Both the position numbers and the translations under genes were made by a program. A stretch of 64,000 nucleotides of DNA from Nonomuraea jiangxiensis. GTDB taxonomy: Bacteria > Actinomycetota > Actinomycetes > Streptosporangiales > Streptosporangiaceae. Numbering within the stretch: position 1 is the first letter of the stretch; each line of letters opens with the position of its first letter. The stretch spans positions 124,001-188,000 of the forward strand of contig NZ_FNDJ01000011.1 of assembly GCF_900099965.1 (NCBI RefSeq), written 5' to 3'. Of this stretch, positions 48,776 through 58,011 are shown in pieces. Under the pieces are notes generated by a model. That model was not told where the DNA came from. It did not search any database and saw nothing but the letters and a program-made list of their open reading frames with translations.

Positions 48776-50620
48776 TTGTCTACTGAGCTTGAAAGCACCC
48801 GGAGGGCGTTGCGGGAAGCCGTCGCCCAGGCAGGGCGCGCCGCCGAGCTGGCCAGGCTGCTGGACGCCGCCCAGGCCAAGCTGGCCACCGCCGAGCGGAG
48901 CGTCGAGGAGGCCAGGGCGCTGAGCGAGCAGCTGGCCGAGGCCGAGGATCGGCTGGCGGCCGAGCAGGCCGCGGCCGACAAGCTGCGCAAGGAGCTGGCC
49001 GAGCAGCGCTTCCAGGCCGAGGTGGCCAACTGGAAGCTGTCCTCGATCAAGGTCGCCCGCTGGAACCGGCTCGGCGACGCGATCAAGAGCGGCAAGAGCA
49101 ACCCGATCCGGCTGGCCAAGGGCCTGCGGGGCGCCTCCAGGCCGGTCAAGCGGCCCACCGCGCCCAAGCGCAGGCCCGTGAGCGCCGCCAAGGCCAAGGA
49201 GGAGCGCCCCGGTGTCGCGTTCCAGGCCACCAGCACGACCAGGACGGTCGGGGGCGCCTCCTTCAGGCTCAAGCCGTTCCGGGTGCCGACCGGCCCCAAC
49301 ACCCGCCCGCACCTGACCGCCGCGGTGATCGCCGACCCGCACGCGGAGGCGCTGCTGCGCTACGAGTGGCGGCAGACCACCGGCTTCACGCCGCGCGACT
49401 TCGCCCGGGTGCTCCCGCTTGAGGTGCCCCACCTGCTCGTGGTCGAGTCGGTCACCCAGGGGCCGTGGGCCGAGGAGATCACCGGCGAGCCCGGCGAGGG
49501 GCTGAAGGCGCTGCTGGCCTGGTGCGGCGAGCGCGGCATCCGTACCGTCTTCTGGCACACGCAGGGCGACGTGGCCGCCTACGCCAGGGCGGCCGAGCTG
49601 TTCGAGCACCGGTTCACGACCGATCTGTCGGTGGCGTGGCCGCGGCTGCAGTTCGGGGTGCAGCCCCGGGTGCACAACCCGCTGCCGCTGGCGGGCGGGC
49701 GCATCGACCGGGTGCTCACGCTCGACCAGCTGCTGCCCGAGCACCTGTCCTACCCCGACGTGCTGACCTCCTACCGCTGGCCCGCCGCTGCCGACTGCCC
49801 GCCAGGCACGCCGCAGTGGCGGCTGGCGGAGCTCGCCGCCTGCGGCACCTCCATCGGCACCGAACCGGACGACCGTCGGGCGCACGTGGCGATGCGCCGG
49901 GCCTACGGGATGGGTACGATGACCGAGCGCATCGACGAGCTGCTGGAGGCGATCGGCCTGCCCAGCGCCCGCGCCACCCTCAACACCTCGGTGCTGCTGC
50001 CGATCATGGACCCGTTCCTGATGGAGCACGCGCTGGCGCAGGTCGCCCGGCAGTCGGGCGTGGACCAGCTCATCGTCATCGGGCCGCCGGAGACCGAGTT
50101 GCGGGCCCGCGACGTGCTGCCGGACGTGGAGATCGTCTACCGCCGCCCGCACCCGGCGATGACCGAGGGCGCCATGCTGGCCGCCGGCATCGACCTGTGC
50201 GAGGCCGACCTGGTGGCGGTCATGGACCCGCGCGACGTCTACGGCGCCCACTACCTGTCCGACCTGCGGCGCGCCTTCCTGTTCAGCACGGCCGACATCG
50301 TCGGCAAGGCCGCCTTCTACGCCCACCTCCGCAAGCCCCAGGCCACGCTGCTCAAGCAGCCGGACGCCGAGTACGCCTACCTCCCGGAGATCGCCGGCGC
50401 GACCCTCCTGGCCCGCCGCAACACCTTGCGCGAGCTGGGCTTCGCCGACCTCACCGAGGGGTGGGACGAGGTCCTCATGCGGCAGTGCCGCACCGACGGC
50501 GTCAAGGTGTTCTCGGCGGACCGGTTCGGCTACGTCCGCGTCCGCGACGAGGACCGCTGGCTGCTGGGCGCCGCCCACCTGGTCGAGTACGGTTCGGCGG
50601 AGCCGCACGCGCTCATCTAG
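48776..50620 (+). CDS. Coiled-coil protein with CgeB-like and GT2-like domains
   Basis: The protein has 614 residues. Residues 1-85 form a long coiled coil (EQLAEAEDRLAAEQAAADKL). A basic linker follows, then a CgeB-like GT-B segment (HLLVVESVTQGPWAEEITG, RTVFWHTQGD), then a GT-A/GT2-like domain with ADLVAVMDPRDVYGAHYL where active GT2 enzymes have a D-x-D motif. The TTG at 48776 is chosen because GGAGG lies 4 nt upstream. It is divergent from the asparagine-synthase-like gene. It may be a bifunctional or scaffolded glycosyltransferase for a cell-surface glycan; the acceptor is unknown. Confidence 0.72.
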   Translation: MSTELESTRRALREAVAQAGRAAELARLLDAAQAKLATAERSVEEARALSEQLAEAEDRLAAEQAAADKLRKELAEQRFQAEVANWKLSSIKVARWNRLGDAIKSGKSNPIRLAKGLRGASRPVKRPTAPKRRPVSAAKAKEERPGVAFQATSTTRTVGGASFRLKPFRVPTGPNTRPHLTAAVIADPHAEALLRYEWRQTTGFTPRDFARVLPLEVPHLLVVESVTQGPWAEEITGEPGEGLKALLAWCGERGIRTVFWHTQGDVAAYARAAELFEHRFTTDLSVAWPRLQFGVQPRVHNPLPLAGGRIDRVLTLDQLLPEHLSYPDVLTSYRWPAAADCPPGTPQWRLAELAACGTSIGTEPDDRRAHVAMRRAYGMGTMTERIDELLEAIGLPSARATLNTSVLLPIMDPFLMEHALAQVARQSGVDQLIVIGPPETELRARDVLPDVEIVYRRPHPAMTEGAMLAAGIDLCEADLVAVMDPRDVYGAHYLSDLRRAFLFSTADIVGKAAFYAHLRKPQATLLKQPDAEYAYLPEIAGATLLARRNTLRELGFADLTEGWDEVLMRQCRTDGVKVFSADRFGYVRVRDEDRWLLGAAHLVEYGSAEPHALI

Positions 50621-50645
50621 CGGCCGGGCGTCTAGGGTCGGGACC

Positions 50646-51269
50646 ATGACGCCCGACAGGCTGGCCGAGGTGCTGGGGGAGCCGCCCGCCCCCATGGGGT
50701 CGTGGGAGGAGGAGGCGGCCTACCTGTCCGCCGCGGCCCCGCGCCGGCACGTCCCGGCCGAAGGGCTGGCGGAGCGGGTGCGGGAGGTGCCCGGGGTCGC
50801 CGGGGTGGAGGTCCGGGAGCACGGGTTCCTGCGGATCGTTGTGAGCGTGCCCGGCGAGGTGGTGGAGTGCGTCGGGCCGGTCGAGATCCCCGAGCCCGCC
50901 TGGCCGGACTTCCCGCGTACGTGGGACAACCCCGGCTTCGTGGTGCGATACGCGCATGCGCGGGCCTGCGCGGTGCGGCGCTGGGCTCGTGAGCTGGGGG
51001 TGCCGGAGGAGGGGTTCCGGCCCGAGGAGCTCGACGGTCCCCATGATCGGCAGGTGCTGCGGGTGCTGGCCGAGCTGCCCGGGCGGGCGGTCAGCAGGGA
51101 GCCGGGGTGGGAGGCGTACCTCGTGCGGCTGGCGCTGGCCTACCACGACGCGCACGAGCGCGCGCCCGCGGTGCCCGTCGGCGACGCGGCGCCCGCGCCG
51201 GTGCACACCGCCCGGGTGCGGATGGCGCAGGCCGTACGGATGGTGCTGGTGGGGCCGGAGCGGTTGTGA
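50646..51269 (+). CDS. Stand-alone DALR anticodon-binding domain protein (ArgS C-terminal-like)
   Basis: The 207-residue protein resembles the C-terminal anticodon-binding domain of arginyl-tRNA synthetase: NPGFVVRYAHARACAVRRWA, then LRVLAELPGRAV and a final helix HTARVRMAQAVRMVLVG. There is no catalytic domain, HIGH motif or KMSKS motif. It occupies the place of argS upstream of lysA in other actinobacteria. It cannot charge tRNA by itself; it could be a tRNA-binding factor or a relic. It is 125 bp upstream of lysA. Confidence 0.75.
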   Translation: MTPDRLAEVLGEPPAPMGSWEEEAAYLSAAAPRRHVPAEGLAERVREVPGVAGVEVREHGFLRIVVSVPGEVVECVGPVEIPEPAWPDFPRTWDNPGFVVRYAHARACAVRRWARELGVPEEGFRPEELDGPHDRQVLRVLAELPGRAVSREPGWEAYLVRLALAYHDAHERAPAVPVGDAAPAPVHTARVRMAQAVRMVLVGPERL

Positions 51270-51394
51270 TGTTTCACAAAATATCCGGTAAAACGGCGAA
51301 AAATCGTAAAAATATCCCTGCTGAGCCTTGATGGCGTCTCGATACGTGGTCATGGGGTCCTGGAAGGGGCGGCGGGTCCGATAGCCTCGATCGG
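51270..51394 (+). promoter_or_regulatory. AT-richer region upstream of lysA
   Basis: Between the DALR gene and lysA, bases 51273-51325 are unusually A/T-rich for this genome. CCGATAGCCT at about 51371 precedes the GTG start closely. It is a likely lysA-hom promoter region, but no consensus can be fixed. Confidence 0.35.
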
Positions 51395-52777
51395 GTGAGT
51401 CGATTCGCCCATCCAGCCGGGGACCGGCACGCTGAGATGCTGCCCCACGAGCGCCCTCCGCAGGCGCCCGCCGACCTCAACCGGATCAATCCCGCGATCT
51501 GGCCCCGAACGTCGGCCCGGACCGACGGCGCGCTCACTGTCGGCGGCGTGGACGTGCGTGACCTGGCCCGCGAGCACGGCACGCCCCTCTACGTCCTCGA
51601 CGAGGACGACGTACGCTCCCGCATGCGCGACTACGCCACGGCCTTCTCCGACTCGGACGTCCACTACGCCGGCAAGGCGTTCCTGTGCAAGGAGCTCGTG
51701 CGCTGGCTGCGCGAGGAGGGACTCGGGCTCGACGTGGCCAGCGGCGGCGAGCTGGCGGTGGCGCTCAGCGTCGGGTTCCCGCCCGAGCGCATCACCATGC
51801 ACGGCAACAACAAGTCCGCCGCCGAGCTGACCAGGGCGCTGGAGGTGGGGGTCGGGCACATCGTGGTCGACTCCTTCGACGAGATCGCCCGCCTGGGCTT
51901 CCTCGCCGAGCGGCTCGGCAAGCGGCCCAAGGTGATGGTCAGGATCACCACCGGGGTCGAGGCCCACACGCACGAGTTCATCGCGACGGCGCACGACGAC
52001 CAGAAGTTCGGGCTGTCGCTGAGCTCCGGGGCCGCCGCCGAGGCCGTCCGCCGCATTCTCGCGCTGCCGCAGCTTGAGCTGGCCGGGCTGCACTCCCACA
52101 TCGGCTCCCAGATCGTGGACACGGCGGGGTTCGAGGTGGCCGCGCGGCGGCTGGCCTCGCTGCTCGTCGAGATCAAGGAGGAGCACGGCGTCTTGCTGCC
52201 CGAGCTGGACCTGGGCGGCGGCTACGGCATCGCCTACGTCGAGGGGGACGAGGCGCCCGACATCAAGGAGCTGGCCGACGGGCTGCGCGAGATCGTCGCC
52301 AAGGTGTGCGTGGCCGCGGGGCTGTCCGTGCCGCGCCTGACCGTGGAGCCGGGGCGCACCATCGTGGGACCGGGCGGCATCACGCTCTACGAGGTCGGGA
52401 CGGTCAAGGACGTCGAAGGGCTGCGCTCCTACGTGAGCGTCGACGGCGGCATGAGCGACAACGTACGCACGGCTCTTTACGGCGCCGACTACACGGCGGT
52501 GCTGGCCAGCCGCGAGAGCCAGGCCGAGCCGGTGCTCAGCCGCCTGGTCGGCAAGCACTGCGAGAGCGGCGACATCATCGTGCGCGACTGCCACCTGCCC
52601 GCCGACCTGGCCCCCGGCGACCTGATCGCGGTGGCCGCGACCGGCGCCTACTGCCGCTCGCTGGCCAGCAACTACAACTACCTGCCCAAGCCCGCCGTGG
52701 TGGCCGTCTCCGGCGGCACCGCCCGCGTGATCATGCAGGGCGAGACCGAGGACGACCTGTTGAGGGGGCAGCTGTGA
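51395..52777 (+). CDS. lysA: Diaminopimelate decarboxylase
   Basis: The 460-residue PLP enzyme makes lysine from meso-diaminopimelate. The PLP lysine lies in VHYAGKAFLCKEL, and further motifs are LHSHIGSQIVD, LDLGGGYGIAY, VEPGRTIVGPG and the substrate-binding CESGDIIVRDCHLP. GTG 51395 is the start. Its stop overlaps the GTG of hom by 4 bp, so lysA-hom is an operon of the aspartate family pathway. Confidence 0.95.
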   Translation: MSRFAHPAGDRHAEMLPHERPPQAPADLNRINPAIWPRTSARTDGALTVGGVDVRDLAREHGTPLYVLDEDDVRSRMRDYATAFSDSDVHYAGKAFLCKELVRWLREEGLGLDVASGGELAVALSVGFPPERITMHGNNKSAAELTRALEVGVGHIVVDSFDEIARLGFLAERLGKRPKVMVRITTGVEAHTHEFIATAHDDQKFGLSLSSGAAAEAVRRILALPQLELAGLHSHIGSQIVDTAGFEVAARRLASLLVEIKEEHGVLLPELDLGGGYGIAYVEGDEAPDIKELADGLREIVAKVCVAAGLSVPRLTVEPGRTIVGPGGITLYEVGTVKDVEGLRSYVSVDGGMSDNVRTALYGADYTAVLASRESQAEPVLSRLVGKHCESGDIIVRDCHLPADLAPGDLIAVAATGAYCRSLASNYNYLPKPAVVAVSGGTARVIMQGETEDDLLRGQL

Positions 52778-54063
52778 AACCGCTGAAAGTGGCTCTTCTG
52801 GGCTGCGGCGTCGTCGGCTCGCAGGTCATCAGGCTCATGCACGAGCAGGCCGCCGACCTGACCGCCCGGGTGGGCGCGCCGCTGGAGCTGGCCGGGGTCG
52901 CGGTGCGGCGGCTGGGCCGCAAGCGCGACGTCACGGTGGACCCCGCGCTGCTCACCACCGACGCCGAGGCGCTGGTCGCCCGCGACGACGTGGACATCGT
53001 GATCGAGGTCATCGGCGGCATCGAGCCCGCCCGCTCGCTGATCGTCTCGGCCCTGTCCAGCGGCAAGTCGGTGGTCACCGCCAACAAGGCGCTGCTGGCC
53101 GAGGACGGCGCCACCCTGCACGAGGCCGCCCGCGCGGGCGCCGGCGACCTCTACTTCGAGGCCAGCGTCGCCGGGGCCATCCCGCTGCTGCGCCCGTTGC
53201 GCGAGTCGCTGGCCGGCGACCACGTCACACGGGTGCTCGGCATCGTCAACGGCACCACCAACTACATCCTCGACAAGATGGACTCCACCGGCGCGTCCTT
53301 CACCGACGCCCTGGAGGAGGCCCAGACCCTGGGCTACGCCGAGGCCGACCCGACCGCCGACGTCGAGGGCTTCGACGCCGCCGCCAAGGCCGCGATCCTG
53401 GCCGGGCTGGCCTTCCACAGCCGCGTCACGGCCGCCGAGGTGCACCGCGAGGGCATCACCGACATCACCGCCACCGACGTGGCCTCGGCCAAGGCCATGG
53501 GCTACGTCATCAAGCTGCTGGCCATCTGCGCCCGCTCCGACGACGGCCGCTCGATCGGGGTGCGGGTGCACCCGGCGATGATCCCGCGCTCCCATCCGCT
53601 GGCGGGGGTGCGGGAGGCGTACAACGCGGTGTTCGTGGAGGCGGAGTCGGCGGGGCAGCTGATGTTCTACGGCAAGGGCGCCGGCGGCGCCCCCACGGCC
53701 TCGGCCGTGCTCGGCGACCTGGTGGCCGTCGCCCGCAACCGCCTGGCGGGCACCCACGGGCCGGCGGAGTCGACCTACGCGGAGCGGGTGGTGCACCCCA
53801 TGGGGGAGACCGTCACCCGCTGCCACGTGGCCCTGGACGTGGCCGACAAGCCGGGCGTGCTGGCCCGGGTGGCCGAGCTGTTCGCCAAGCACGACGTGTC
53901 GATCCAGACCGTGCGCCAGGAGGGCCACGGGGACGACGCCCAGCTCGTCATCGTCACCCACCGCGCCACGGACGCCGCCCTGACGGCGACCATGGAGGGG
54001 CTGCGGGAGCTGGACATCGTGCGCGCGGTGGCCAGCGTGATGCGGGTGGAGGGCGACGACTAG
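52774..54063 (+). CDS. hom: Homoserine dehydrogenase
   Basis: The 429-residue enzyme reduces aspartate semialdehyde to homoserine. The NAD(P) loop is VALLGCGVVGSQ, and the catalytic domain has GIVNGTTNYILDKM and EADPTADVEGFDAAAK. The C-terminal ACT domain (LDVADKPGVLARVAELFA) allows threonine feedback inhibition. GTG 52774 overlaps the lysA stop. A glycosyltransferase gene separates it from thrC, unlike the compact mycobacterial order. Confidence 0.95.
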   Translation: MKPLKVALLGCGVVGSQVIRLMHEQAADLTARVGAPLELAGVAVRRLGRKRDVTVDPALLTTDAEALVARDDVDIVIEVIGGIEPARSLIVSALSSGKSVVTANKALLAEDGATLHEAARAGAGDLYFEASVAGAIPLLRPLRESLAGDHVTRVLGIVNGTTNYILDKMDSTGASFTDALEEAQTLGYAEADPTADVEGFDAAAKAAILAGLAFHSRVTAAEVHREGITDITATDVASAKAMGYVIKLLAICARSDDGRSIGVRVHPAMIPRSHPLAGVREAYNAVFVEAESAGQLMFYGKGAGGAPTASAVLGDLVAVARNRLAGTHGPAESTYAERVVHPMGETVTRCHVALDVADKPGVLARVAELFAKHDVSIQTVRQEGHGDDAQLVIVTHRATDAALTATMEGLRELDIVRAVASVMRVEGDD

Positions 54064-54191
54064 CGGCGCCGGAAGGCGTGAGGCGCCCGCTCCCACCGTG
54101 AGCCCGGGAATGTGGGCGCTCGCGTCTGCCCGTGGGTGGAACGGGCGTAGGGTAGGCGCCGACTGAGTCCCCGTCGCCGAGGAGCTTGCCC

Positions 54192-55265
54192 ATGTCCGTC
54201 ACCCCTTGCGGCTTCACGCGTACGCCGGAGCAGGGGCTGGCCCGGTTGCGCTGGGCGGACGGCGGCTGGGCGGTCGAGGGGCCGGGGCGCGAGGAGCAGG
54301 AGTTGCACGCGCTGCGTGGCCTGGAGGTCGAGTGGCCCGCCGAGCAGGTGCCGCTGGGGGGCCTGCTGCGGCTGGCGGCGGCCGGGATTCCGCTGACGGC
54401 CGAATCGGCGGCCCCCTGGGTGCCCGCCGAGCTCGCCGCGCTGCTCACCGACCGCGACTGGCTCGGCCACGCCGCCGACGGCACCCCGCGCTCCCTCGCC
54501 GACCTGCGGCGCGAGGAGCACAGCGTACGCCTGCGCCGCCTGGCCCACCCCACCGGCCGGCCGAAGATCAGCATCGTCATGTCGACCAAGAGGCCGGGCA
54601 TGGTCGGGGCGGCGCTGGCCCGGATGGAGCGGCAGCGGGACGTCGAGGCCGAGGTGCTGCTGGGGCTGCACGGGGTGGCGTTCGAGCAGGTGCGCGCGGC
54701 GGTCGAGGGCTGCTCGCTGCCGGTCGCGTGGGTCGAGGCGGAGGCGTCGGTGCCCTTCGGCGAGGTGCTCAACCGGGCGGCGGCCCAGGCGAGCGGCGAC
54801 TACCTGGCGAAGTGGGACGACGACGACTGGTATGGTCCCCGCCACCTGGCCGACCTGTTCATGGCGCTGTCATACGCGGGGGCGGACGTGGTGGGCACGA
54901 CGGCCGAGTTCTTCTATCTGGAGCCGCTGCGGGCGACGATCAGGCGGACGACGTTCGCGAGCGGGGCGAGCTACCCGAGCGAGGTCTGGGCCGATCACAT
55001 CGCTGGCGGCACGATCATGCTTCCTTTGCCGAAATTTCAAGAAATCGGGGGATTTCCTGGTTTGCCGCGGGCCGTCGACCTCGAATTCCTGAAGGCCGCG
55101 CAGCAGGCCGGGGCGCGCATCTACCGCACCCACGGCCTGGGCTACGTCCTGCGCAGGGGCCTCAGCGACGAGCACACCTGGCAGCTGCCGCTGGCCCACT
55201 TCCTCAAGGTGGCCGCCAACCAGTGGCGCGGCTTCCGCCCCAGCCTGCTGATGGAGGCGGCGTAG
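54192..55265 (+). CDS. GT2-family glycosyltransferase
   Basis: The protein has about 357 residues. The N-terminal 120 residues are not recognised. The GT-A domain begins KISIVMSTKRPGMVG, and its metal site is KWDDDDWYGPRHLADL. The C-terminal part (ASYPSEVWADHIAGGTIML, GLGYVLRRGLSDEHTW) shares layout with the C-terminal domain of the protein at 48776. ATG 54192 is chosen, with GGAG just upstream. It is inserted between hom and thrC. It probably builds a cell-surface glycan; donor and acceptor are unknown. Confidence 0.83.
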   Translation: MSVTPCGFTRTPEQGLARLRWADGGWAVEGPGREEQELHALRGLEVEWPAEQVPLGGLLRLAAAGIPLTAESAAPWVPAELAALLTDRDWLGHAADGTPRSLADLRREEHSVRLRRLAHPTGRPKISIVMSTKRPGMVGAALARMERQRDVEAEVLLGLHGVAFEQVRAAVEGCSLPVAWVEAEASVPFGEVLNRAAAQASGDYLAKWDDDDWYGPRHLADLFMALSYAGADVVGTTAEFFYLEPLRATIRRTTFASGASYPSEVWADHIAGGTIMLPLPKFQEIGGFPGLPRAVDLEFLKAAQQAGARIYRTHGLGYVLRRGLSDEHTWQLPLAHFLKVAANQWRGFRPSLLMEAA

Positions 55266-55278
55266 GGCTTGCCCCGCG

Positions 55279-56754
55279 TCAGTTCGGACGCAGGGCCGAC
55301 TTCAGGCGCCTCAGGAGGGTCTTCTCCGGGGACTCGGCGGCCGGCTGCTGGGCCGGGGCCGGGATGGTGACCGGCTCGGGTTTCGCGGGCGCGGGCCAGA
55401 AGCGGTCCGGCGGCTCGTGGCGTATCCCGTGGGTGGTGGCGATGACGGCGTCCGGGTCCGCGTCCGGGCCGGCGAGCAGGGCGGCGCGCCCGAGCGCCGA
55501 GGTGCGCTCCAGCCGGGCCGTGCGCCCGTCGGGGAGGTCCACGACCAGCACGCCAACGAGATCCTGCTGCACCGACTCGACCATCCGCTCCAGCGTCACC
55601 CGGTGCAGCGCCACGTCCACCGGGCCGCGGTAGCGGAACGGGGTCGGCGCGGGGGTCGGGGCGGCCTCGTCGATCAGACGGACACGTTCGTCGTGCGCGA
55701 ACAGGTCACGCATCAGCCGCAGCTCGAAACACGCGTCCGAGAGCGCGAAGCGGCGCGAGGAGTCCAGCAGCGACCACGGCCCGACCAGCGTCACCACGAC
55801 GTCCTGCAGCTTGCCGTCCAGCGCCGCCGACACCGCCTCCCGCACCACGGACATCGAGGTGTCCCGCACGTCGAACACGATCTCCACGTACGGCACCAGC
55901 CACCGCCGCCCCCGCTCCTTGCGCAGGTCCCTGCGCAGCGGGATCCGATGCGCCAGGTACGGCTCGACCGCCCGCACGGCCCGCTCCTTGTCGCGGCGCT
56001 GCGCCGGCAGCCCGAGGTGCACGGCCTGGGCGTCCAGGTCGGGCACGAACACCACGCCGTGCATCGCCAGCCGGTAGGAGAACTCGGTGTCCTCACCCCG
56101 CACCACGTTCGGGTCCAGCCCGCCCACGGCGTGGAACACCTCCCTGCGCAGGGCGAACGTCGGCCCGGTGCACACGTGGTACGGATTGCGGCTCTTGCGC
56201 AGCCCGTCGGTCTTGGCGATCGTCGCCTCGGTGGAGCTCGCCACGGCCCCGGCCAGGTCGAACACCTCTCCCAGCCGCTCGGCGCGGAACACCTGCCGTG
56301 GGGTGACGGGCGGCGCCTCGACGAACTTTTTCATCCCGATCGTCACCAGGTAGTCCGTCACGTGGTGCCAGCGGGCCAGGGCCTCGATGTGCTCGCGGCA
56401 GGCCACCATGTCGGCGTCCAGTCGCTGGATGATCTCGCCGTCGGCGGCCTTGGCGCCGGTGTTGACCGCGTTGGAGATGCCCCAGCCGTCGCGTACCCGT
56501 ACGACCCGGGTGCCGGCCGGCTTCAGCTCGGGCAGCCGGATCGGCGGCTCGCTGCCGTCGTCGACGACCAGAACCTCCATGAGATGGGCCGGATACGTCT
56601 GCGCCGCCAGCGCGGCCAGCGTCAGATCCAGCCGTTCCTGCCCGCCGTGAGCGGGTATCACCACGCTCACGGAGAGGGCGGGTGTCCAGGTGCCGAGCGG
56701 CGGTGCCGCTACAGGTGAATAGTCGTTCTGCCTCAAAGCAGGACGCGCGTCCAT
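55279..56754 (-). CDS. GT2-family glycosyltransferase (chondroitin-polymerase-like fold)
   Basis: This 491-residue GT-A glycosyltransferase has the nucleotide strand VSVVIPAHGGQERLDL, the metal motif RLDADMVACREH and the acceptor-side segment GGLDPNVVRGEDTEFSYRL, typical of GT2 polymerising or decorating enzymes. The C-terminal third is a domain of unknown role ending in a basic tail (LLRRLKSALRPN). There is no membrane helix. It converges on the GT2 gene at 54192 (13 bp apart) and is divergent from thrC. Confidence 0.85.
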   Translation of the reverse strand: MDARPALRQNDYSPVAAPPLGTWTPALSVSVVIPAHGGQERLDLTLAALAAQTYPAHLMEVLVVDDGSEPPIRLPELKPAGTRVVRVRDGWGISNAVNTGAKAADGEIIQRLDADMVACREHIEALARWHHVTDYLVTIGMKKFVEAPPVTPRQVFRAERLGEVFDLAGAVASSTEATIAKTDGLRKSRNPYHVCTGPTFALRREVFHAVGGLDPNVVRGEDTEFSYRLAMHGVVFVPDLDAQAVHLGLPAQRRDKERAVRAVEPYLAHRIPLRRDLRKERGRRWLVPYVEIVFDVRDTSMSVVREAVSAALDGKLQDVVVTLVGPWSLLDSSRRFALSDACFELRLMRDLFAHDERVRLIDEAAPTPAPTPFRYRGPVDVALHRVTLERMVESVQQDLVGVLVVDLPDGRTARLERTSALGRAALLAGPDADPDAVIATTHGIRHEPPDRFWPAPAKPEPVTIPAPAQQPAAESPEKTLLRRLKSALRPN

Positions 56755-56923
56755 GGTGGTGACCCCCTGGCCGAGACCTTATCGGGAGATGCTGAGAATT
56801 TCCTGAATAGTGCCCCTGTCCAACAAGGGTTTTACGCGGCCCGTCCGACCTGTGGACACGGCTCTGCGACGGGCCGCCCCACCCCGTAAACTCGGTGCCC
56901 AACACCGCAGGTAGGGAGTCATC

Positions 56924-57982
56924 ATGAGCAGGTCATGGCGTGGCCTCATAGAGGAATATCGCGAGCGTCTTCCTGTCACGCCGAGGACGCCCGTCATCAC
57001 GCTGCTCGAAGGCGGCACGCCGCTGGTGCCCGCGCACCGCGTGTCCGCCCTCACGGGGTGCGACGTCTACCTGAAGGTCGAGGGGGCCAACCCGACGGGC
57101 AGCTTCAAGGACCGCGGGATGACGATGGCCATCAGCAAGGCGGTCGAGGAGGGGGCCAAGGCGGTCATCTGCGCCTCGACCGGCAACACCTCGGCCTCCG
57201 CGGCGGCCTACGCCGTTCGCGCGGGGCTCACCTGTGCCGTGCTGGTGCCGAAGGGGAAGATCGCCATGGGCAAGCTGGCCCAGGCGCTCGTTCACGGGGC
57301 CACGCTGCTGCAGGTCGAGGGGTCGTTCGACGACTGCCTGGAGATGACCAGGAAGTTGTCCTCCAGCTATCCCATCGCGCTGGTCAACTCGGTCAACCCC
57401 TACCGGTTGCAGGGGCAGAAGACGGCGGCCTTCGAGATCGTCGACACGCTCGGCGACGCGCCGGACATCCACTGCATCCCGGTCGGCAACGCGGGCAACA
57501 TCGCGGCCTACTGGATGGGCTACAGCGAATACGCGGGCGACGGCGTGTCGTCGAAGCGGCCGCGGATGTTCGGCTTCCAGGCCAGCGGCGCGGCGCCGAT
57601 CGTGACGGGGGCGCCCGTGGCCCATCCGCACACGATCGCCACCGCGATCCGCATCGGAAACCCGGCCTCCTGGTCGCTGGCCACCGCGGCCCGCGACGAG
57701 TCGGGCGGGGCCATCCAGTCGGTGACCGACCGGCAGATCGCGGCGGCTTACAAGCTGCTGGCGCAGGAAGAGGGCGTGTTCGTGGAGCTCGCTTCGGCGG
57801 CCAGCGTGGCCGGGCTCCTGCAGGCCCACGCGCAGGGCATGGTGGAGGCGGGGCAGCGTATCGTCTGCACGGTCACGGGCAACGGGCTGAAGGACCCCGA
57901 CTGGGCCATCTCGGGGGCTCCGGCGCCGGTCGTCGTACCCATTGACGTCCACGCCGCCGCGGCGGCGCTCAATCTCGCATGA
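56924..57982 (+). CDS. thrC: Threonine synthase
   Basis: This 352-residue PLP enzyme converts phosphohomoserine to threonine. The PLP lysine is in GANPTGSFKDRGMTMA, with CASTGNTSASAAAYA next and PVGNAGNIAAYW binding the phosphate. The short form is usual in actinobacteria. ATG 56924 follows GGGAG. It precedes thrB by 29 bp and forms the usual operon with it. Confidence 0.96.
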   Translation: MSRSWRGLIEEYRERLPVTPRTPVITLLEGGTPLVPAHRVSALTGCDVYLKVEGANPTGSFKDRGMTMAISKAVEEGAKAVICASTGNTSASAAAYAVRAGLTCAVLVPKGKIAMGKLAQALVHGATLLQVEGSFDDCLEMTRKLSSSYPIALVNSVNPYRLQGQKTAAFEIVDTLGDAPDIHCIPVGNAGNIAAYWMGYSEYAGDGVSSKRPRMFGFQASGAAPIVTGAPVAHPHTIATAIRIGNPASWSLATAARDESGGAIQSVTDRQIAAAYKLLAQEEGVFVELASAASVAGLLQAHAQGMVEAGQRIVCTVTGNGLKDPDWAISGAPAPVVVPIDVHAAAAALNLA

Positions 57983-58011
57983 CGGCGAGCAACGGGAGGA
58001 CACGTGAGTGA

